From assembly GCA_041569895.1 (NCBI GenBank), contig JBFFXF010000031.1:1-37402 (forward strand): a stretch of 37,402 bases of DNA, given 5' to 3'. Below the pieces are notes generated by a model. The model was not told where the DNA came from. It worked only from the letters and a program-made list of their open reading frames with translations, and did no database searches. Source of the DNA: JBFFXF01 sp041569895 (GTDB taxonomy: Bacteria > Planctomycetota > UBA8108 > JACQVS01). Position 1 is the stretch's first letter, and the number at the start of each line of letters is the position of its first letter. The translations under genes and the position numbers were made by a program. This document shows, piece by piece, positions 35,139-37,402 of the stretch.

Positions 35139-35193
35139 CACCGCTTCTGAAAGAGCGTCCGGCCTGAGGTGCTCCGCTTCCGGACGACGGCAG

Positions 35194-35239
35194 ACTCCCC
35201 GATCACAGGGAGTATAGGCACGGGCTCATGGCCTGCCAG
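35194..35239 (-). promoter_or_regulatory. promoter and dyad of the actA operon
   Basis: Minus strand CTGGCA (35239-35234), 17 nt, TATACT (35216-35211) followed by CCC. A perfect inverted repeat ACTCCC, 8 nt, GGGAGT (35194-35199 and 35208-35213) overlaps the downstream half of the -10 box, so a bound regulator could block it. Predicted start near 35204, leader about 66 nt. The motif TCCCTGGCA with the CATACTCC/TATACTCC box is shared with the SDR promoter. Confidence 0.6.
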
Positions 35240-35327
35240 GGACAAATCGTCGCACCCTGGCGCGTGCTCGGCGATTGTGGAAGCCGCGCCCCGAAGGCCC
35301 ATATATCGGCCCGATGACACCGGTACC

Positions 35328-35828
35328 TCAGCGGGGATGCTTGAAGAGCTCCGAGTCCTCGTACGAGCCGACAGCCCGGGTCATCGCCTGGCCGCTCGGC
35401 CAGAATGGCGTGAACAGCATGAACGCGACGAGGGCCGGCAGGATGCTCGGCATCAGCGACTTCGAGACGAAACACCCGATGAGCCCCAGCAGACCGCCGA
35501 TCTCGAGAGCGACCCAGATCGACAGCATGCCGGACAGGTAGCGCCCCGGCGAGACCACGCCCCCGGACCAGTAGTCACGAAAGAGCCGCGATCGAAACCA
35601 GAACGCGATGGGCACCGTCACACCGATCCACACGGTCGAGACGATGAACCACTCGTGCCCGCCCCCGCCGGCCGAGAAATCGCCGCGCCCGAAGCCCAGC
35701 AGCAGGATGAGCCCGAGGAAGACGAGGAACGGCACGACGAGCAGGATCAGGTAAGCGATCCACGCGAGATTGAGCGCCCGCTGGGTGGCGCGTCTCATCT
35801 CGGGCGATTCCGGCAGGGTCGTCGTCAC
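35328..35828 (-). CDS. small four-helix membrane protein upstream of actA
   Basis: 166 residues, family not recognised. Four hydrophobic segments (about 17-47, 64-83, 97-122, 124-144) with short loops and a soluble end containing WPSGQAMTRAVGSYEDSELFKHPR. Start GTG at 35828; an in-frame ATG at 35798 would remove ten residues and is also possible. It lies upstream of actA on the same strand but separated by a 189-bp gap with its own promoter, so it is likely a separate unit. Confidence 0.65.
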   Translation of the reverse strand: MTTTLPESPEMRRATQRALNLAWIAYLILLVVPFLVFLGLILLLGFGRGDFSAGGGGHEWFIVSTVWIGVTVPIAFWFRSRLFRDYWSGGVVSPGRYLSGMLSIWVALEIGGLLGLIGCFVSKSLMPSILPALVAFMLFTPFWPSGQAMTRAVGSYEDSELFKHPR

Positions 35829-35883
35829 GGCTCTGGGCTCGGTAGCGTGCTCGGGGTCCTTCGCCCCCCAATCAGCGCCCCCT

Positions 35884-35913
35884 GCTATAACACACGCGGG
35901 CGCCGGGCGGCAA
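35884..35913 (-). promoter_or_regulatory. candidate promoter of the small membrane protein gene
   Basis: Minus strand TTGCCG (35913-35908), 18 nt, TATAGC (35889-35884), about 55 nt before the GTG at 35828. Both boxes match four of six consensus bases. Confidence 0.35.
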
Positions 35914-35961
35914 GCGGTGCGGTGTGTGGGCGGTCAACTCGTGACGAGCGGGGACGGTCCG

Positions 35962-35997
35962 CAGATTACGCAGATTACGCAGATTACGCAGATACGG
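35962..35997. repeat. CAGATTACG tandem 9-mers
   Basis: Three perfect copies (35962-35970, 35971-35979, 35980-35988) followed by a degraded CAGATACGG. The AT-richer unit stands out against the GC-rich surroundings. Similar units are familiar from intergenic regions of environmental planctomycete-like genomes, from memory. Confidence 0.9.
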
Positions 35998-36015
35998 GAG
36001 GATCCGTACTTCGTT

Positions 36016-36055
36016 CCCGTGCCCGTTCCCGTCCCCGTTCCCGTTCCCGTGCCCG
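36016..36055. repeat. CCCGTN hexamer array (G-quadruplex-like on minus strand)
   Basis: Six to seven 6-bp units CCCGTG, CCCGTT, CCCGTC, CCCGTT, CCCGTT, CCCGTG, CCCGAC. The complementary strand has seven GGG runs with three-base loops. Same class as the arrays at 13251-13362 and 21394-21427. Confidence 0.9.
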
Positions 36056-36092
36056 ACCAGCTGCCCGACTCCGCGGGCGAAGGCCTGCGACG

Positions 36093-36140
36093 GATTCAGG
36101 AGGAAGTCAGGAAGACGTTGAAAGCAGGAAGAGAAGAGAG
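36093..36140 (+). repeat. AGGAAG-rich element, third copy
   Basis: GATTCAGGAGGAAGTCAGG followed by a tail with AGCAGGAAGAGAAG. It shares the ATTC-AGGA and AGCAGGAAGAGA parts with the two arms in 11933-12118. Positioned just upstream of the plus-strand promoter. Confidence 0.45.
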
Positions 36141-36158
36141 AGCGCGGGCCCGCCGCGG

Positions 36159-36186
36159 TTGAACCCGCCCGCGCGCCCCCTATACT
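36159..36186 (+). promoter_or_regulatory. promoter giving a leaderless regulator mRNA
   Basis: TTGAAC (36159-36164), 16 nt, TATACT (36181-36186). Only 4 nt separate the -10 from GTG at 36191 and 7 nt from the in-frame GTG at 36194, so transcription should begin at the start codon itself. No ribosome binding site can fit. Confidence 0.65.
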
Positions 36187-36190
36187 GCGT

Positions 36191-37081
36191 GTGGTGCAGG
36201 CGACCAAACACTTCACCACACGTCAGATAGCAAAGGCTCTCGACGTCAGCGAGGCGTCGGTCAAGCGCTGGTGCGACAAGGGGCTGATCGAGACCACCCG
36301 CACTGCCGGCGGACACCGGCGCATTCAATTCGAGGGGATCGTCCGCTACCTGCGCGACCGCCGTCAGCCACTGCCCCGACCCGAGGTGATCGGCCTCCCC
36401 GCAGCCACCGGCAAGACCCCGAGGAAGCTCGACCGGGCCTCGAACGAGATCGTCGAGGCGCTCGAGGCCGGCGAGGAGGAGCGCGTCCGCCGGATCCTCT
36501 TCGACCTCTACCTCGCGGGGACGTCGTGCACGACGATCGGCGACCGGTGCATCGCCCCGGCGTTGAACACCATCGGTGACCGCTGGGAGTGCGGCGACAC
36601 GGCCGTCTACCAGGAGCGGCGCGCGTGCGAGATCGTCCGCCGTGCGATCCACGAGCTGCGCGCGGCGATCCCGTCACCCCCGGCGGAGGCCCCGATCGCC
36701 ATCGGCGGCACCCTGAGCGGCGACCCGTACACCGTGCCGACGGCGCTGGTGGAGCTGGTGCTGCGCGAGTGCGGCTGGCAGGCGAGCTCCTACGGCATCG
36801 ACTTGCCGGTCGAGACGCTCTGCCGGGCGATCGAGGAGGAGAGTCCGCGACTCGTGTGGGTCTCCGCCTCGGGCTTCGCGTCGCCCGAGGACCTCGTGGC
36901 GGCCTTCGAGACCCTCTACGAACGTGCCGAGAGCGCCGGCGCCGTCCTGGTCGCCGGGGGCCGGGCCCTCGAGGAGGGCATCCGCTCGCGCCTGCGCTTC
37001 ACGGTCCACTGCGACACGCTCCAGCACCTGGTGGCATTCGCGAAGACGATCCATCCCCGGGAGTCGAGCCCGCCTGATTGA
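36191..37081 (+). CDS. MerR-like HTH regulator with B12-binding-like domain (paralogue)
   Basis: 296 residues (295 if GTG at 36194 is used, which fits the leaderless promoter better). The HTH with VSEASVKRW and RTAGGHRRI (6-54) is nearly identical to that of the 19008-19898 gene. Cap motif W132-x9-E142-R143 has Arg where CarH-type proteins have His. The Rossmann part has GDPYT (177-181), Tyr180 replacing the axial His, then GG at 256-257 and a closing RLRFTVHCD. Loss of both histidines in both paralogues suggests a conserved subfamily with another ligand or base-on cobalamin. It diverges from the act operon side and may regulate it; that is inference. Confidence 0.83.
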   Translation: MVQATKHFTTRQIAKALDVSEASVKRWCDKGLIETTRTAGGHRRIQFEGIVRYLRDRRQPLPRPEVIGLPAATGKTPRKLDRASNEIVEALEAGEEERVRRILFDLYLAGTSCTTIGDRCIAPALNTIGDRWECGDTAVYQERRACEIVRRAIHELRAAIPSPPAEAPIAIGGTLSGDPYTVPTALVELVLRECGWQASSYGIDLPVETLCRAIEEESPRLVWVSASGFASPEDLVAAFETLYERAESAGAVLVAGGRALEEGIRSRLRFTVHCDTLQHLVAFAKTIHPRESSPPD

Positions 37082-37260
37082 GCGATTGAGCGGTCGTGGG
37101 GAGCACGGGAAGACCGCCCACGCGGCGGAGAGGGCGAGGGAGCCCCGGCCGCCAGAAACTTTGCCGCACAAAGACCGGCGAAAGCCGTCGGGGACGCGCC
37201 GCCGCCCTACGCATTGTGGGTTAGGATCCACGGACCACACGAAGGAAGGGCGGTGCTCTC

Positions 37261-37402
37261 ATGAAGTCGACTGTGCTGACTCTCATCTGTCTCACCCTGT
37301 CGAGCCGCGGGATCGCGCTGGAGATCACGGGGCTCGAGCCGGGATTCGTGGCGCCCGGCGAGAGCGTCACTCTCCATGGCGCCGGCTTCGATCCGGCAAC
37401 CG
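37261..37402 (+). CDS. secreted IPT/TIG-domain protein, 5' part
   Basis: The first 47 residues are visible; the gene runs off the window. A signal peptide (about 1-19, MKSTVLTLICLTLSSRGIA) is followed by ITGLEPGFVAPGESVTLHGAGFDPAT, the start of an immunoglobulin-like IPT/TIG fold found in surface proteins. A purine-rich AAGGAAGGG lies about 10 nt before the ATG. Function beyond cell-surface location cannot be judged. Confidence 0.75.
   Translation, partial: MKSTVLTLICLTLSSRGIALEITGLEPGFVAPGESVTLHGAGFDPAT

Larger units (their letters stand above)
35829..36190. other. 362-bp intergenic region rich in repeats
   Basis: This gap between divergent genes holds, in order: the minus-strand promoter near 35884-35913, three tandem CAGATTACG units (35962-35988, decaying to 35997), a C-rich hexamer array (36016-36055), an AGGAAG-rich element (36093-36140) and a plus-strand promoter ending at 36186. 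No credible coding region was seen. The small open frames reading through the arrays give repeated dipeptides only. Confidence 0.8.

Noticed and set aside
35194..35239. Sigma-54 promoter reading of the actA upstream region (TGGCA...GC)
   Set aside because: The -12 element lacks the TTGC core and a good TATACT box is present at 17 nt.
35962..35997. CRISPR-like array
   Set aside because: Units are 9 bp and directly adjacent, with no spacers and no cas genes.

Overview
The window is a stretch of GC-rich bacterial chromosome with dense, mostly minus-strand operons, heavy use of 4-bp start/stop overlaps (ATGA or GTGA) and no transposase, tRNA, rRNA or CRISPR array that I can see. The secreted repeat protein at 7041-9719 joins calcium-loop motifs at both ends, VCBS/FG-GAP repeats and a dockerin-like tail ending in an FRGGPPPP motif. 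That protein, together with an Alternative Complex III plus caa3-oxidase operon, suggests Planctomycetota. This assignment is an inference; Acidobacteriota or Myxococcota are not excluded.

Layout. (1) 134-6279 (minus) is a five-gene, overlapping metal-transport operon: an unrecognised membrane protein, a LolD/MacB-type ATPase, an FtsX-type permease, a ZnuA-like lipoprotein and a fusion of a ZIP-like domain with an SO_0444/ArsP-type permease. A Nudix hydrolase lies just upstream. (2) 7041-13148 holds single genes: the secreted VCBS protein, an FAD oxidoreductase, an SDR protein without its catalytic tyrosine, and a DUF523-DUF1722 (TudS/YbgA-like) protein. (3) 13366-17836 is an att-type ABC cluster (ATPase, double FtsX permease, AttH lipocalin-like secreted protein). 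(4) 17920-21204 holds a SOUL heme-binding protein, a MerR/B12-like regulator and a sigma-70 factor. (5) 21428-35138 is one 13.7-kb operon: Alternative Complex III (actA-F), a small membrane protein, a SCO copper chaperone, and the A2-type caa3 oxidase (subunit II with fused cytochrome c, I, III, IV and a second III-like subunit). It encodes a quinol-to-oxygen electron path: quinol, ACIII, cytochrome c domain, CuA, heme a3/CuB. (6) 35328-37081 holds a small membrane protein, a 362-bp repeat-rich gap and a second MerR/B12-like regulator. (7) A secreted IPT/TIG-domain protein runs off the right edge at 37402.

Points that stand out. Two 296-residue MerR/B12-like paralogues, lacking both histidines expected in cobalamin photoreceptors but sharing GDPYT and RLRFxxHCD motifs, bracket the respiratory operon together with a sigma factor. 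Three promoters (actA, SDR, SOUL) share the same pattern: CTGGC[A/G], 17 nt, then [T/C]ATACTCC. Four intergenic islands carry degenerate 6-bp arrays, three of which fit G-quadruplex patterns. The metal operon pairs a ZnuA-like binding protein with a MacB-type rather than ZnuB-type permease.
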